Under the pieces are notes generated by a model, which did not search any database, was not told where the DNA came from, and saw nothing but the letters and a program-made list of their open reading frames with translations. From Ziziphus jujuba (lineage: Eukaryota; Streptophyta; Magnoliopsida; Rosales; Rhamnaceae): a DNA stretch of 64,000 bases. Position 1 is the first letter of the stretch. Each line of letters opens with the position of its first letter. The stretch covers positions 21,152,001 to 21,216,000 of the forward strand of contig NC_083379.1 of assembly GCF_031755915.1 (NCBI RefSeq). Direction: 5' to 3'. Below are positions 23,443-35,028 of the stretch, in pieces. The position numbers and the translations under genes are program-made.

Positions 23443-24576
23443 TGATGCGAATCCGCCGGAACCCACTCAACCGACAACCCGCTGGGGTGCCAACCCGATA
23501 CGTATGAAGACCAGGCCGATCACTAGTGCTCAAGCTAAGAAGTTTAAGGACAATCTTGCTGCCTTTATCCAGGGAGTAATTCATATTCAAAAGGGATTAT
23601 CCATACCCAAAGATCTTAGGCCTATCTAGAGCATACAAGTGGTGGAAGTCGGTACAGACCGGGGTATTTTGGTGCAATTATGGAGGCCAGGAAGCATGAA
23701 ATGGTTTAAATGATTCATGGATTCAATACATATGTCTAAGAGGGCATGTAATCAAGTCAAAGCAGCTTCAAAGTCGTCCAAAAAGGGATTGTATGAACAA
23801 TTAGTAAATTTGGCCTGTTTTCGTTGTATTTTATGATGGCTTTACTGTATTATGCTAAGTTGGCTTTTTCTTTTTCTTCCAAGCAAGGGCAACGTGTGGG
23901 ACTTCATGATCAGCTTATTTGGCATCCTAAAAAGCATATTGAAGCTGATTTGGAGCTCAAATTGGTCAAAGAATGGTGAAAGTCAACTTAGTTAAAAAAG
24001 CTAGTGTTTTAGTTTCCTAATTTGATTCTACTTTTTGTTTTAGGAAATTACCATTCCTTTGTGGTTTTTATTTATTTATTTGCTGGAAAAATAAGTTTAG
24101 GAAAGTTATTATTTTATTATTTTTGTTGTAAATTAATTAATTCCTAATTCAAAATAAAGAAATTAATTAATCCAAATTAGATTAGGAAAGGAATGAGAAT
24201 TTCAACCACCATAGGAAACTAATTTGTATGGCCGGTTTTCCCTTTGTTTTTAGGGTTTATTTCGTGACTTTGTAATCTTTGCCTATTTAAAGGCTCATTT
24301 TCAATGAGAAATCAAGCTTGAATTTTATACAGAAAATTATTTGTAAGATTGAATTCTCTTTGCTTTTTTGAACACCTAAAACACCATTAGTGAATAAGTG
24401 TTTTAGTTTTGACTTATCAATAGGACATCCATCACCTATTGTGGCGTCTTCGTTATATACAAAGGTTTCTAATCACAGGTTGGTTATGGGTCAAGGTAAC
24501 TATTAGAACTTGAATATAATTAAATCCGGGCTAATATAATACGGGTTTAGCAGCAAGTCGTCCTAGGTTCTTATCA
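23443..24576 (+). mobile_element. Solo LTR of family G
   Basis: A single 1134-bp LTR running from TGATGCGAATCCGCC to GGTTCTTATCA. GGCAT at 23438-23442 and again at 24577-24581 is a perfect 5-bp target duplication, so no internal region was lost to the sides. It arose by LTR-LTR recombination of a full element. It lies 244 bp from G1 and in the opposite orientation. Confidence 0.92.
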
Positions 24577-24581
24577 GGCAT

Positions 24582-25123
24582 ATTATACCTAAAACAAATC
24601 ACTAATTTATTCTACCATAGGACATTGAATACACAATTGAACTTGTTAGACTTCCAATAGCTTATACAAAAGAGCAATTTATATACACAACTCATTCGAG
24701 GTAAATTTTTATAATCACTGTTTAATGCACTCATTGAAATATTTAAATATGCAATCAAACATCCACGTAGAGATATAAATGTATGTGCTAACCTATTATG
24801 TGTGTCTATTTATGTGTAATGAATTATCAATTTGAATTAAAAATGGAGAATGTTTTATTAATTGACCCGTTATTGTTAACTATCAAATATGTTCACTAGA
24901 CATTGTATAGTTGTGCCTGCTCATTAACAACATAAGCTTTAGGTTTTAGTGTAACTTGACATGATACAAAAGTTTATTTGCCAATTTTGACTTCTTGGGA
25001 TCTTGTCGACCTCCATTTCTAGTAGTTTTATTGTTCGAAATGTGTATAATTATTTTATGTCTTATTGTTGGTAGGCATTCACATGAAGCGGAGTGTCATA
25101 GCTTGATAACAAATAGTTGGAAG
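24582..25123. other. Gene-free spacer
   Basis: AT-rich sequence with no coding or repeat signal that I recognise. It ends at the poly(T) that marks the 3' end of the LINE. Confidence 0.5.
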
Positions 25124-25194
25124 TTTTTTTTTTTTTTTCCTTGTGAAGAAATCTGCATCAAGCACAAAAAGAATAGGGGTCCCAAAAAGAGGAC

Positions 25195-25404
25195 TCACTT
25201 GAGAACCCAAGGCCCCATCCCTTCACGAAGTATTTGGGATACAAGTTCTAAAGGAATGTTATCAACATGGAAAGGAAAATTCACTAAATTAGGAATAGAA
25301 ACTAAAAAATCCTTATCATTCTTAGTAGCAAATATCGCAATGAAGTTAGCACATTTGTTGGCCACTCTCGAAATCCATGTAATAGCCCAATCTTTGCTCT
25401 CCAA
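25195..25404 (-). pseudogene. LINE RNase H domain, C-terminal part
   Basis: Encodes KDWAITWISRVANKCANFIA, resembling the 'R.AN..A..LA' end of plant LINE RNase H domains, which degrade RNA in RNA:DNA hybrids. The upstream catalytic region (about 25400-25900) is broken by stops. Confidence 0.6.
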
Positions 25405-25979
25405 ACAATTTTTTGATGGTCCATTCTAAGTTCCATGTATCCCATCTGCATGGCTCAAATTATTTTCCTAGCCAAAGCACTACATGTGTAGCATCAATAT
25501 ACCAATCCACCTCTATCCAACTTTGATCCTCAACCAAATTTATAGCCTAGTCTATTGCTTTAAGCTCTACTATTTTAGCTATCACTTAGTCAATTCTCTT
25601 AACCTCAAGAAGAAGAACCTTTCTTTCCTGATTCCTAGCAATCATAGCAATAACAGATTACAAATTATTGCAAGCTCATCTGTGTTAACAAAAATTATAC
25701 CTCTTAGTGGAGGTTTCCAAATAAAGTTCTCAACTTTGTTAGCTATGGTAGGACTTGAAGCTAACAAAGACTCAAACTCTTCCGTTAATCTCTCCCATCT
25801 ATTCACGACTTAGGCTACTACTCTTTTACCTTTAAAAGTTTGTTCTTCCTCATTTCCCAAATAGAAAAGAGAAATGAAACCAAGATCAAAGTCATTTTGT
25901 CTCCTCCCCTCAAACTTTCATACAACAAGGCTGGAGGATAAAAATCAATCATCTAGAAGTGAAGTTTCAAACCCAATTT

Positions 25980-26669
25980 GCTGCTGAAATTGATTTCTCT
26001 AGAAATTGCACACTTAAGGAACAGATTTTTGGTAGATTCACTTGAATCTCCACACAAAGGGCAAGCAATATCTCCAATCCCCGTTCGTTAAAACAAGATG
26101 GTTCTTAAAGGTAAAGCATTAGATCTAACCCTCCAAATGAACATTTTCAGTCTTTCATATAAGTTGGGCATCCAAACAAATTCTAGATAGAATCTTAAGC
26201 ACCATTGCTTTGGTTTGTAATCTCATGTCAATTCTTCATAAAAAAAATTACATTCTCAGACCTTGTCCAGATAAGTTTGTCTTCTCTCAATAATTGGTTA
26301 TCTCCAACTTAGAAATAGCTTCTATGTATGATGGAACAATATGCTTTCAAACTAAAGATGTATTCCATTCTAAGGTCTCTTAGTCTATCAAATCTGCAAC
26401 TTTCTTGACTCACAAACCATTTTCCCTTTCCCTCCCCGAGGGCACTTCTTCCCATTGATCTCTGGCATCCAAGGATCATCCCATGAGTCTATTAACCAGC
26501 CATTTCCTATATTGTAATAGTAGCCACTTTTAACTGACTCTTTTAAACTAAGAATGCTTTTCCAAGTAAAAGAATCTCTTGCTTTATACTTGCATCCAAA
26601 AAAAGATTGTTTATTTAAATATTTGGCTCTTAAGAGCCTGGTCCACAAATTGTCTTCCCTTTTGGCCAC
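25980..26669 (-). pseudogene. LINE post-RT and zinc-binding (zf-RVT) region
   Basis: Segment 26669-26388 encodes NLWTRLLRAKYLNKQSFF, SFTWKSILSLKE and NGWLIDSWDDPWMP, the conserved stretch between RT and the zinc-binding domain of plant L1-like ORF2 proteins. Further along, near 26090-25990, the frame reads CPLCGDSSESTKNLFLKC, the zf-RVT Cys cluster. Stops separate the two. Confidence 0.75.
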
Positions 26670-27119
26670 CTTTCATTCTAGCTTCACTAACATGGTTGTA
26701 TGGACTTCCTTAAACCTTCAAATCCCAAACCTCCAATAGATTTAGGCTTGCAATCTCATCCCAGGCTTTCAAGGCTAAGTAGCAACTAGAATTAGACTTG
26801 GTAACTTACTAGAATCTTTGGGCTGTAGCATCCACTTCCTTGCATACACTAGTTAGGACTCTAAAAGTTGCCATAGCATAAGTAGGGATGGCGTGCACCA
26901 TCGATCTAACCAACTTTACTTTCCCGTTATTCGATAATAGCTTACTCTACCAACCCTCCAACTTACTTTGGACTCTTTCTTTCAATTTATGAAACTCCTT
27001 CGATTTGTTTCTCCTAAAAATGAGTGAATTTCATCTTTCATCTCCTTAAAACCGAATTGAACTTTAATCCTAGACTTAGAAAAGAATTTGGAACTTCTCT
27101 GCATTTGGGACTTGCCCTG

Positions 27120-27299
27120 ACCAGTGACTGTATTTCCTCATAACATTAGCTTGCACATTTTAAGAGTTAGATTAGCAAGCCACCAAAATATCATCTGCAT
27201 ATAAGGTGTGCAAAATGGCAGGTGCTTCTCTACAAATCTTGATACCTTGAACACTTGAGTTTCTCTCCATTAAACTAGAAAAAATCTTGAAGCTGAGAA
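27120..27299 (-). pseudogene. LINE reverse transcriptase, C-terminal half with YADD box
   Basis: The minus strand encodes TLYADDILVA, with the catalytic YADD at 27190-27201. Just upstream, the sequence next to the LTR encodes a 'SLMER' motif typical of the helix before the YADD strand. The frame begins exactly at the LTR junction and continues the frame on the far side at 30119. Confidence 0.8.
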
Positions 27300-30118
27300 T
27301 GTAACACCTCGTCCCGAAGTACACCGAAAATTTCTCAAATTTGACCAAGGTTGACCGAGTTTGACCGTCGTTGAACGAGAAAGGGTCAAATATTGACTTT
27401 TTGCTCTTGATGGAATTTCACATTGACCGAGGTACCGTTAAAAAGTACATGTTGTCACGAGTCCATAGACTAATAACACATCAAAAATGGAGCTACAGTT
27501 TGAAAGTTATGAGCAAAACAAGTTGAGGTCCAAACTGTCGAAGGGGTGCCGGAGTTGACTTTTTGTTCATGTAAAGTTGAGCTTTGACTCATATATGGTT
27601 GTGAAGTACTCATCGATACGAGTTCATAGACTAGCGGTACGTCCGATTTGGACATGTGGTTTGAAAGTTATGGACCTACAAAATTTTACAAATACAGTAT
27701 TATTTTAATATTATCTTTAAAAATGTGAATAGTTGTGCCATGTGTCACCAAGTGGGATGCACCATGTGTAATATTTTAGAAGTGACACATGTCAGCAATA
27801 AGAAAATACTATATTTTATTATTTTGTCTTTATTTTATATATTATTATTTTATGATTTTAATATTTATTTATTTATTTATTCTTTTTGTTTTTGTCTTTT
27901 TCTTCTTTTTTTTCTTTCTTTTCTTCCTTTTCCCCACGTGGGAAAACACTTTTCTTTTCTTTCTTTTCCTTTCTTTCCCTTTTTCCTTCTTCCCCGAGCC
28001 TGTCAAGCACCAACAAAACACACACAGGGATTTTTCTCTCTCTCTCTCCCTTGACTCTCTCCCCCTCTCTCTTTGACCGATCGTTGTGGCCGGATTTCAG
28101 TGGCCGGATGGCAACACGCACCGGTCAGGGAGGAGCCCATTCCCCGATGATGCCAACCTCCAATTTTCCCGGCCAAATGCCGCGGGACGCGCCCAGATCG
28201 GGCCGGTGAAGTCAGCAGCGGTGGGTTTGAGTTTTCCAGCGATTCTCGTCGTTTCCGGCCAGCCCAGTCCGATTTTCCACCCTTTCCTCCCTATTTTGGG
28301 TCTTCTGAGTCCAAATATGGTCTCCAATTGTTTAAATTCAAAGTGGTTTGCAAATTATGAGGAGGTGAAGTTCGGCCGGTACTTCCCAGGCAAATTTCGA
28401 CCACCACCGGCGGAATTGAAGTCAATGAAGGCCAGTAATGTGATCCTCGTCTCCTTAGCTTTTCATAGGCACCTATTTGTGAATTTTGGACACTGTTTGT
28501 GTTAAACCCCCGGATACTGGATATTGTTTACCCGAATAAAATATCAATTTATTTGAGTTATGTAATATTGTTGTTCTAGGAGCACGTGTGTGTCGTAGAA
28601 TTGATCTCATGGAGGATCTTGGGTTAATTGCATGCTCGAGGTGAGTGACCCACCTTCAAATTAATTTCGGGAATAAAATTTATGAATAATTTGTATTAAT
28701 TGAATATTTGAAATTGATATTCTATGTGATAAATATTTAGGAGATTTATAGTTGGAAATTTGATGCTCAATTGAGTGAATCAAAATATTTATATATTAAG
28801 AACTATTTTGATCTAAAGAATTTTATGAAATTGAAATTGAAATTATTAATTATTAAATTAATTTGTTGGAATATTTCATAATTGAATATTTCAAAAATAT
28901 GTTTATGTGTTCAATATTATGAGAATTTCTATATAGAATTGTGTTGCCAATTTATAATGTTTTTAATATATGTTTTGGTGCCAAAAGAATATATTTGGGA
29001 ATTTAAAGAAATTGTGATTTTGATTTATTTTAATTATTGCTATGGTTATTATTCAATTATTGTGCACAATTATATGAATTAATTATATATGGAATTTATA
29101 TGGTTTTCATATTACTGATTTAAATTGATTTTTGAGAATTTGAGAAAAATATAGATTTAAATTATTATGTTTTAAAATTATTTATGCATTGAAATATTAA
29201 TGGTTTGACCTTATGCCATTGAAAAATTTGTATATTCAAATTGATGGATTTGAACTTGATAGATTTTAAAGTGATGGATTTATGATGAGGATTAAAGGAA
29301 AATGTGGGATTGTGAATTTGAAAAATGGTATAATTCCCATGCTGAATTTTGGAAAAACTTCGTATTTTAATAAATTTGATAATTGATTTTAGAAGCACTC
29401 ATACGGTACTGGTATTCTGTACTGTATATCTGGATATGATTAGCGCGCAAGTTATAATATCTCCCGTGAGTTGCCATCGGACCGAGGGCAAGCAAGTTTG
29501 ATATTGGCCATAAGCCGCCCCCCTCTATGGCCGGGTTGACGGTTTAAGCAGCGGCGCTGTCGGGACGCCGAAGCGACCATATGCAAGTTTCTCTCTTTAA
29601 CCTCCCGCCAGATGGTGCTCGGGACGCTGGGTATCATAGGGCATCACTGGTATATAGTGTGGTGCGTCAAATATTATTTTTCAGATATAAATTTCAAATC
29701 CTAAAGTTTTAAAGCAGCATTTAAATTAAATGTCTTTAATTTGTTTTATCACCTATTTCCAATTAGTATTTTCTAAAATATAATTATTCATATTTTATGT
29801 CACTTATTTTAAATCAATGTTCTTAAAATGCATATTGCCATAAAAATATTATATTGAATTGGACAGATATTTGTTTAACTGCTTATAGATTCCCTGTTAT
29901 TCATTTGAAGTGCTATAAAATTGAGGAATTAAATTGTAGTAAGGCGGGAGAAATAAAGTGGTGTTTATTGGAGTGTATTTTATGTGCAGGGAATTTTGTG
30001 GCAAGTCTTACCCTTAGAGGAGATGCTGCCGGATTTTCCGTTAGAAGATTCGGTGGTATTTTCCTGGGATCAGGGCTTGTCTAGGATTCCGGTAAGGAAT
30101 TTTAGACGGATCCTGACA
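27300..30118 (+). mobile_element. Solo LTR of family L inside the LINE
   Basis: 2819 bp, from TGTAACACCTCGTCCCG to CGGATCCTGACA. GAGAA at 27295-27299 and 30119-30123 is a perfect 5-bp target duplication. In order it holds a U3 start dense in TTGAC motifs (27338-27445), a pyrimidine-rich block with a CACGTG (27893-28050), a GC-rich CCGG-rich block (28080-28440), an AT-rich half, and the conserved 3' tail. The region holding the GAGATG hairpin in other copies seems deleted here. It has no gag or pol. Confidence 0.93.
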
Positions 30119-30790
30119 GAGAATAAAAAGGAAATGAGATATATTTCCATGTCAAATTCCTTTCTTCAGAGTGAAAGATCCAACTCTGCTTCCATTAATT
30201 AACACATCAAACTCTACAAAGCTCATGGAACCAAATATCAATTTTCTGAAGTTCTTTGAGAATCCCCACAACTCCAGCGCCTTGAGGATAAAAGCCCATT
30301 CAAGCCTATTATAGGCTTTCTACATGTGGATCTTAATAAACATTTGGTCGATCTTCCCCTTGTGTTTTCTAACCTTGTGCACCAGCACCTTTGCTATAGC
30401 TATGTTTTTAGCAATCCATCTTCCCTCTACAAATGCATCCTAACTAAGAGAGACAATTTTATGTAATAGAGGTCTTAATGTGGAAGCTAAGATTTTTTTA
30501 GATAACTTTGTAAGTGAAATTGCATAAATTGATGGGATGAAATTGATTAAAAACCACTGCATTTTTGGTCCTCAAGATTAACAACATGAAAGATTTATTG
30601 ATGCCTCTAGTGACAACCCCTGTTTTATGACCTCTTGCACCATTTTCACTTGCAGCTTTTTCACCATTACACAGTAAGTCTTGTAGAATATTTCGGGAAA
30701 CCATCAAGGCCAAGAGCTTTTAACAAATGTAAGTTCCAGACACTTAGTTTGATTTCCTCCTCCGAGGGTATGGTAGTGAGTCTAGAATTC
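30119..30790 (-). pseudogene. LINE reverse transcriptase, N-terminal half
   Basis: The minus strand encodes FNQFHPINLCNFTYKVI (the 'RPISLCN..YK' box), then FVEGRWIAKNIAIAKVLVHK, then KAYNRLEWAFILKALELWGF (the 'KAYD...W.F' box). These are fingers/palm motifs of plant L1-type RT. Stops and a frameshift separate them. The sequence ends in frame at the LTR junction at 30119. Confidence 0.8.
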
Positions 30791-30860
30791 TCCACTCGTT
30801 AAACACATAATTAGAAGTTGGATCAGCTTAATAAAAACTTTTGATATTTACAATAGCTTT

Positions 30861-31206
30861 ATATAGTATTAACGTTTTTTTTTTTTTTTTTAATTGGACT
30901 TCTGTTTGAATATTGCTTATCCTCATTCTTTAACTCTCTGTACTGTCACGCCAGTTAACTAAAATTGAAGTACATACTTAGTTGGGCGTATGGGGAAATT
31001 TATAATTCTACGTACTGTCAAAACAATTAATTAAAAGCAATTATTGGGCATGGAGTTTATAGATTACATATGCACACATGAAGGCAAAGCATGATTATAA
31101 AGCTATATATAAATTTCACGCACCTAATCGTTGGAGGCTTGTAGCTTGCAAAATATGAAGAATATTAAAAAAAAAAAAAAAAAAAAGGGAGGTAGGATGA
31201 GGGAAA
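30861..31206. other. Gene-free spacer with homopolymers
   Basis: A poly(T) at about 30870-30887 and a poly(A) at about 31168-31187 bracket about 280 bp without recognisable features. The poly(T) may mark the end of another small retroposed insertion, but I see no target duplication. Confidence 0.4.
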
Positions 31207-31488
31207 TAATGCTAACTGAAGACATTAATAAAGTTGCCAATGCAATTAGATAAGGAAATACCAATTACTGAAGAGGTAGTTACTGTTTTGGAAAAAAGTC
31301 GATCTCGTATTTACATTGAGGAAGAAGTTTTCAAAGAGTTGTTGGATATTGGAGTTAATGAAAGATTACTACTTGATGCATTTATGTTTATGATTAAGAA
31401 CCCATTATATACTCGAGTTTTTTTTGCGGTTCTACAGGGAAAAAAAATATACGAATTGCTTGTGAGATTGATGAATAAAGTATGCTAG
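31207..31488 (+). pseudogene. Myb/SANT-like domain protein, C-terminal fragment
   Basis: Two plus-strand frames join with a shift: MLTEDINKVANAIR, then SRSRIYIEEEVFKELLDIGV, NERLLLDAFMFMIKNPLYTR and VFFAVLQGKKIYELLVRLMN, ending at 31488. The pattern (a helix with an 'I..AI' motif, 'R.YTEEEV..EL..IG', 'L.LDAF.FL..NP...R.FF') resembles the C-terminal part of plant Myb/SANT-like (Myb_DNA-bind_3) proteins related to PIF/Harbinger-associated proteins. The N-terminal DNA-binding part is absent. A poly(A) run ends just upstream. This is family recognition by eye; it could be a captured fragment or an old retrocopy. Confidence 0.45.
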
Positions 31489-33243
31489 AGGAGCCTATGT
31501 GCACTGTTACTATCATGGACCTATCCATTGATATCTATAAGTTTTGTAATTAAGGATTTCTTTGCCTCTCTGTTTACTTGGTTGGCCATTGTTGTAGTAT
31601 ATGAGATTTCCAATGTATTAAGTGGTTAACTATTATTGCAGTATTTGAGGAATTTTTTTTATTATTTTTTATTATTGTTTTTATTTTATTTTTATATTGT
31701 AGTAGTTCTAAGAATTTTTTGGTATTAATTACAAACTGCGATACTCCATAGGACTCCACAGGACCATTGCCATTGAACTCTTTCACTGATGAGTTGTTCT
31801 TTACTTTCTTATATTGACAGATTGCTATTTTGATGGTTTTGAAATACAAACATCGTTGATGGTATTGGAAAGTTTTTTTTCTTTGACTTCTTTAATTATT
31901 AGAGGAAGTTATAGTTGTAAAATCAATCAATTTGGAAGACCAAATTGATTCAAAATAATATTAAAAGAAAACCATTCACAAGGAGGTGTATAGTTTGAGT
32001 TAGGAAAACGAAAAAAATATAATGATAATAATAATAATAAAGTAGGCATGAGTTGTATCTTATAAAAAATGCTTGAGTGGGGGAAAAAAAAAAGAATATT
32101 AGTTATAAAAAAAAAAAGGATTGCTAAGTTAAAAAAAATAAAAATAAAAATAAAACTTCTAAGGGTGAAAAATAGCAAAAAACAAAAAAATAGTAAGTAA
32201 AAATGCTTTTAAAAGAGGGAGAAGAAAAAGCAAACAAGGTTTAAAAAAAAAAAAAGTGATCAAAAACACCCATTGAGTAAAAAATAATTAAAAAAAAAAG
32301 AAAAAGTCATTTTTTAGAAAAAGTACATGAGTACTAAAACTTAAAAAAAAAAAAAAAAGGACCAAAAAAAAAGGAAAATAATTTTTTTTTGGAATGGAAA
32401 AACCGTTGAGTACCCAAAAAAAAAAAAAAAAAACATTTTAGAAACATAACATGAATATTGCAAGTAAAAACTAATGGCAAAAGCAAGGTAATTTTTTCAT
32501 TTGGTTTTTTTCATAATAATAATATTCTCTTAAAACATTTGTGCAAATTATACTGTAATTACCTAATAAACATTACTATGGCCATTTAATATCAATTTTT
32601 TTTTTCCATGTTTCACTTCTATATCAAATGAAGGATGGAAAATAGCTTTTCATCCTTCATGTAATACTAAATAACGAGAGAGAAAAATACGAAACTTTTA
32701 CATCCCTCCTCCATTTTCTATTCTTCTCAGTTTCCATCACTCTTGAGAAATAGGGACTTAAAAGCAAGAAGTGAATTTGCCAAATCATCCACATATGAAC
32801 TTTTCTATCTTTTATTTTTTTAACCATGTGACAATGATTTTTACTCTTTACCTAATACTTTTGCATATATGACGTAGAATTGAATTCTTCTTCCTTAAAA
32901 GCCAAAACATTATCAAAGTAATATAAATCATATATGCATATCAATCTTCTAAAAAAAAAAAAAGAAAAAAAAAAGGAAAAAAAAATGAAAGAGGAAGCAA
33001 ATTCAATTTCTGTTTTTATTTACTCGTTTGTTGATTTATTTTTGGTAAAGCAATTAAACAAATAGAAATTGAATTTGTTTCTTTCTCAAGGGCGTGCTAC
33101 AAAACGAAAGCAATTATTAAGTTCTAGAAACGACGCAATCAAAGGATGACACGTGCTAAAGGGCAAATGAGGAAGACAAATGGTAACATGTAGTCATAGT
33201 TTGAGATGGTAAATTCCATGGGAGGGACAAAAATGTTGTGGGC
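31489..33243. other. Gene-free A/T-rich spacer
   Basis: Long poly(A) and A-rich purine tracts at 32085-32460 and 32950-32990. No genes, RNA or recognisable transposon. Confidence 0.55.
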
Positions 33244-33262
33244 GAGAACACTGTGCAATGGA

Positions 33263-33735
33263 AGGGCGACTGAAGGATTGGAAAGCGAATTTGTTGTGTT
33301 AAGCCGGTCGACTCGTGTTGGTGAAATCAGTGGTTTCCTCCACTCCTATTTATGCTATGTCGGCTACCAAGATTCCTCTCACGCGGTGCAGAAACTTAAA
33401 ACAAAATGGCTAGTAGGTTCATGTGGAGAGGGGACGTTTTACATGGAGTGAATTTCACACCAGCTGCCGGGAGTAGAGTGTGTAGGCCAAAAGCCCAAGG
33501 TGGCTTGGGACTTCGGAAATTTGAAGACGTTAACGTTGTAATGCTGTGTAAACTGGGTTTGGCGCTGGAGACTAATTCTAACTCCCCTTAGGTTAAAGCT
33601 CTTAAGGCCAAGTATTTTCCTTCCACATCTTTTATGCATTGCAGAAGGAAGAAATCTAGTTCTTGGCAGTGGAAAGGTTTTTTAAATGTGAGACCTATTT
33701 TGGCTAAAGGCATCTGCTATAGAGCGGGGAAGGGA
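33263..33735 (+). pseudogene. LINE RT C-terminal end and linker
   Basis: The frames encode LKDWKANLL, then GRLVLVKSVVSSTPIYAMSA and TKIPLTRCRNL, then FMWRGDVLHGVNFTPAAGSR with KAQGGLGLRKFEDVNVVMLC. These are standard markers for the end of plant LINE RT (the 'W..K.LS.AGR..LIKSV' and 'KP...GGLG.R' motifs). Stops and two frame changes make it non-functional. Confidence 0.8.
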
Positions 33736-33740
33736 AACAA

Positions 33741-34259
33741 ATGTGGATACCTAATAACCCCAATTTCCGTCCCTTACCAAATTCGAATCTCGAATCTTAC
33801 CAAATTGGCATGGTTGAATCTCTGCTGCTGCCTTCTGGAAAGTGGAACTTATCTCTCCATGAACAGTTATTTGATGCAGATTATGTTTCAAATATCGCTA
33901 GAATCTTCTGGGCAGATCCTCTTTTGGATGATACATTAATCTGGATTGGCAGTTCTTTTGGTCACTTTTCAGTCAAATCCGTTTACAGATTGCTTCATTC
34001 AGTGGGTAGTGAGAATTCGAAGTGGTGGAACTTCTTTTGGTCCAATGATTTGCATGAAAGGTTGAAATTCTTCATGTGGAAGCTTTCATCTCACTGCCTT
34101 CGATCTAACCTTGTCCACCGGAATTGGAAGATTAACACTCCTTTTTGCCCCCATGGTTGTGATAGTATAGAGGATGAAGTCCATCTATTCTTCCATTGTA
34201 CTATTGCAAGAGCCTTGTTGTTAGCCTCCCTGTGGAGCATTCGATGGGAGGGCTGTTAA
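33741..34259 (+). pseudogene. LINE zinc-binding (zf-RVT) domain
   Basis: A 172-codon open stretch. It contains NLSLHEQLFDADYVSNIARI, DTLIWIGSSFGHFSVKSVYR, WWNFFWSNDLHERLKFFMWK, then CPHGCDSIEDEVHLFFHC. These are the 'D...W....G.FSVKSAY' and 'C..C....E...HLFF.C' signatures of the RT-associated zinc-binding domain. This is the best-preserved domain of the copy. It ends with a stop at 34257 and the frame moves for RNase H. Confidence 0.88.
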
Positions 34260-34268
34260 CTTACAAGC

Positions 34269-35028
34269 TTGGACTCCTATCTTTGTTGGCTTTCTGACCC
34301 AAAAGGGAAACTGCCTATTCACCTGAATGAGTTCAATCCTTTCTTCTTTTTTTTTGCTATGATGATTTTTGAAGTCATTTCGAGAGTGAGAAACAAGCTG
34401 TTATTCGAAGAAATTAGGAGTGTGCTTGAAGACGAGATAAAGGCCTTGTACAACAGGTTTACGGAATTCCAGTATGCCAGACCTCCTAACCGAGCTAATC
34501 CACACCCTCGCCCACCTTCAGGTAGCGGCTGGACTCCTCCATCGCACCAAGTCATCAAAATTAACACCGATGCCACCATTGGTAATGGAGGGGCAAGTAT
34601 CGGTTTGGTGGTAAGGGATCATACAGGAAGAGTCCTGAAAGTCGTGGTAATTAGAGAGTTTATTAAGTTCCTGAAGTTGCAGAATGGGTGGCGATCCTTT
34701 ATGCTGTTAAACTGGCCCTGGAGGATGGCCACCTTAATGTTTTCTGTAAGAGTGATGCAAAGATGGTCATTCAATGCCTTAATGATCCTGTGAATGATGG
34801 CTGTCATTGGTCTCTACTGCTGGCTTCATTAAGAAAATTTTACGTTTTTGTCCGCGTTTCCATTCCATTAAGTTTACTTGGACCCTAAGGCTCAATAACA
34901 AGTTAGCTCACATGGCTGCTCGTTGGGGCCTTTCTTCGGGTTGGTCCGGGATTGTATCTCCTTTTTTGATTTCTAGCTGTTTTGTAGAAAAAATGATTCA
35001 AGATTGTGGAGAGTCTCCCTTACCCTGA
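34269..35028 (+). pseudogene. LINE RNase H domain, frameshifted
   Basis: The first frame gives KINTDATIGNGGASIGLVVR, with the 'N.DA......G.G.V.RD..G' start of RNase H (first catalytic Asp present). The second frame (from 34688) continues with AILYAVKLALEDG and CKSDAKMVIQCLND (the 'E...AL' and 'ESD' strands). The third (from 34807) gives HSIKFTWTLRLNNKLAHMAA (the 'R..N..AH.LA' end). At least two frameshifts separate these, so no active enzyme is made. Confidence 0.85.

Larger units (their letters stand above)
25124..30860 (-). mobile_element. Non-LTR retrotransposon (L1-type LINE), minus strand, split by a solo LTR
   Basis: It reads right to left: reverse transcriptase N-terminal half (about 30790-30119), solo LTR (27300-30118), RT C-terminal half with the YADD box, zinc-binding region (26669-25980), RNase H (25404-25195), and a 3' poly(A) seen as 15 T at 25124-25138. 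The 5' end is unclear and the copy is probably 5'-truncated. Multiple stops in every domain show a dead copy. I could not find a convincing target-site duplication. Confidence 0.75.

Noticed and set aside
14615..24576. One long element with LTRs at 14615 and 23443
   Set aside because: Each has its own exact target duplication (AATAG and GGCAT), and the DNA between belongs to a minus-strand element.
25484..25813. 109-codon plus-strand frame at 25.5 kb
   Set aside because: It lies antisense over the decayed LINE RNase H region and has no independent support.
27725..28505. Long overlapping reading frames around 27.7-28.5 kb
   Set aside because: They arise from the pyrimidine tract and GC-rich block of the L LTR. 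The equivalent regions at 45 kb and 53.5 kb do not conserve the same frame.
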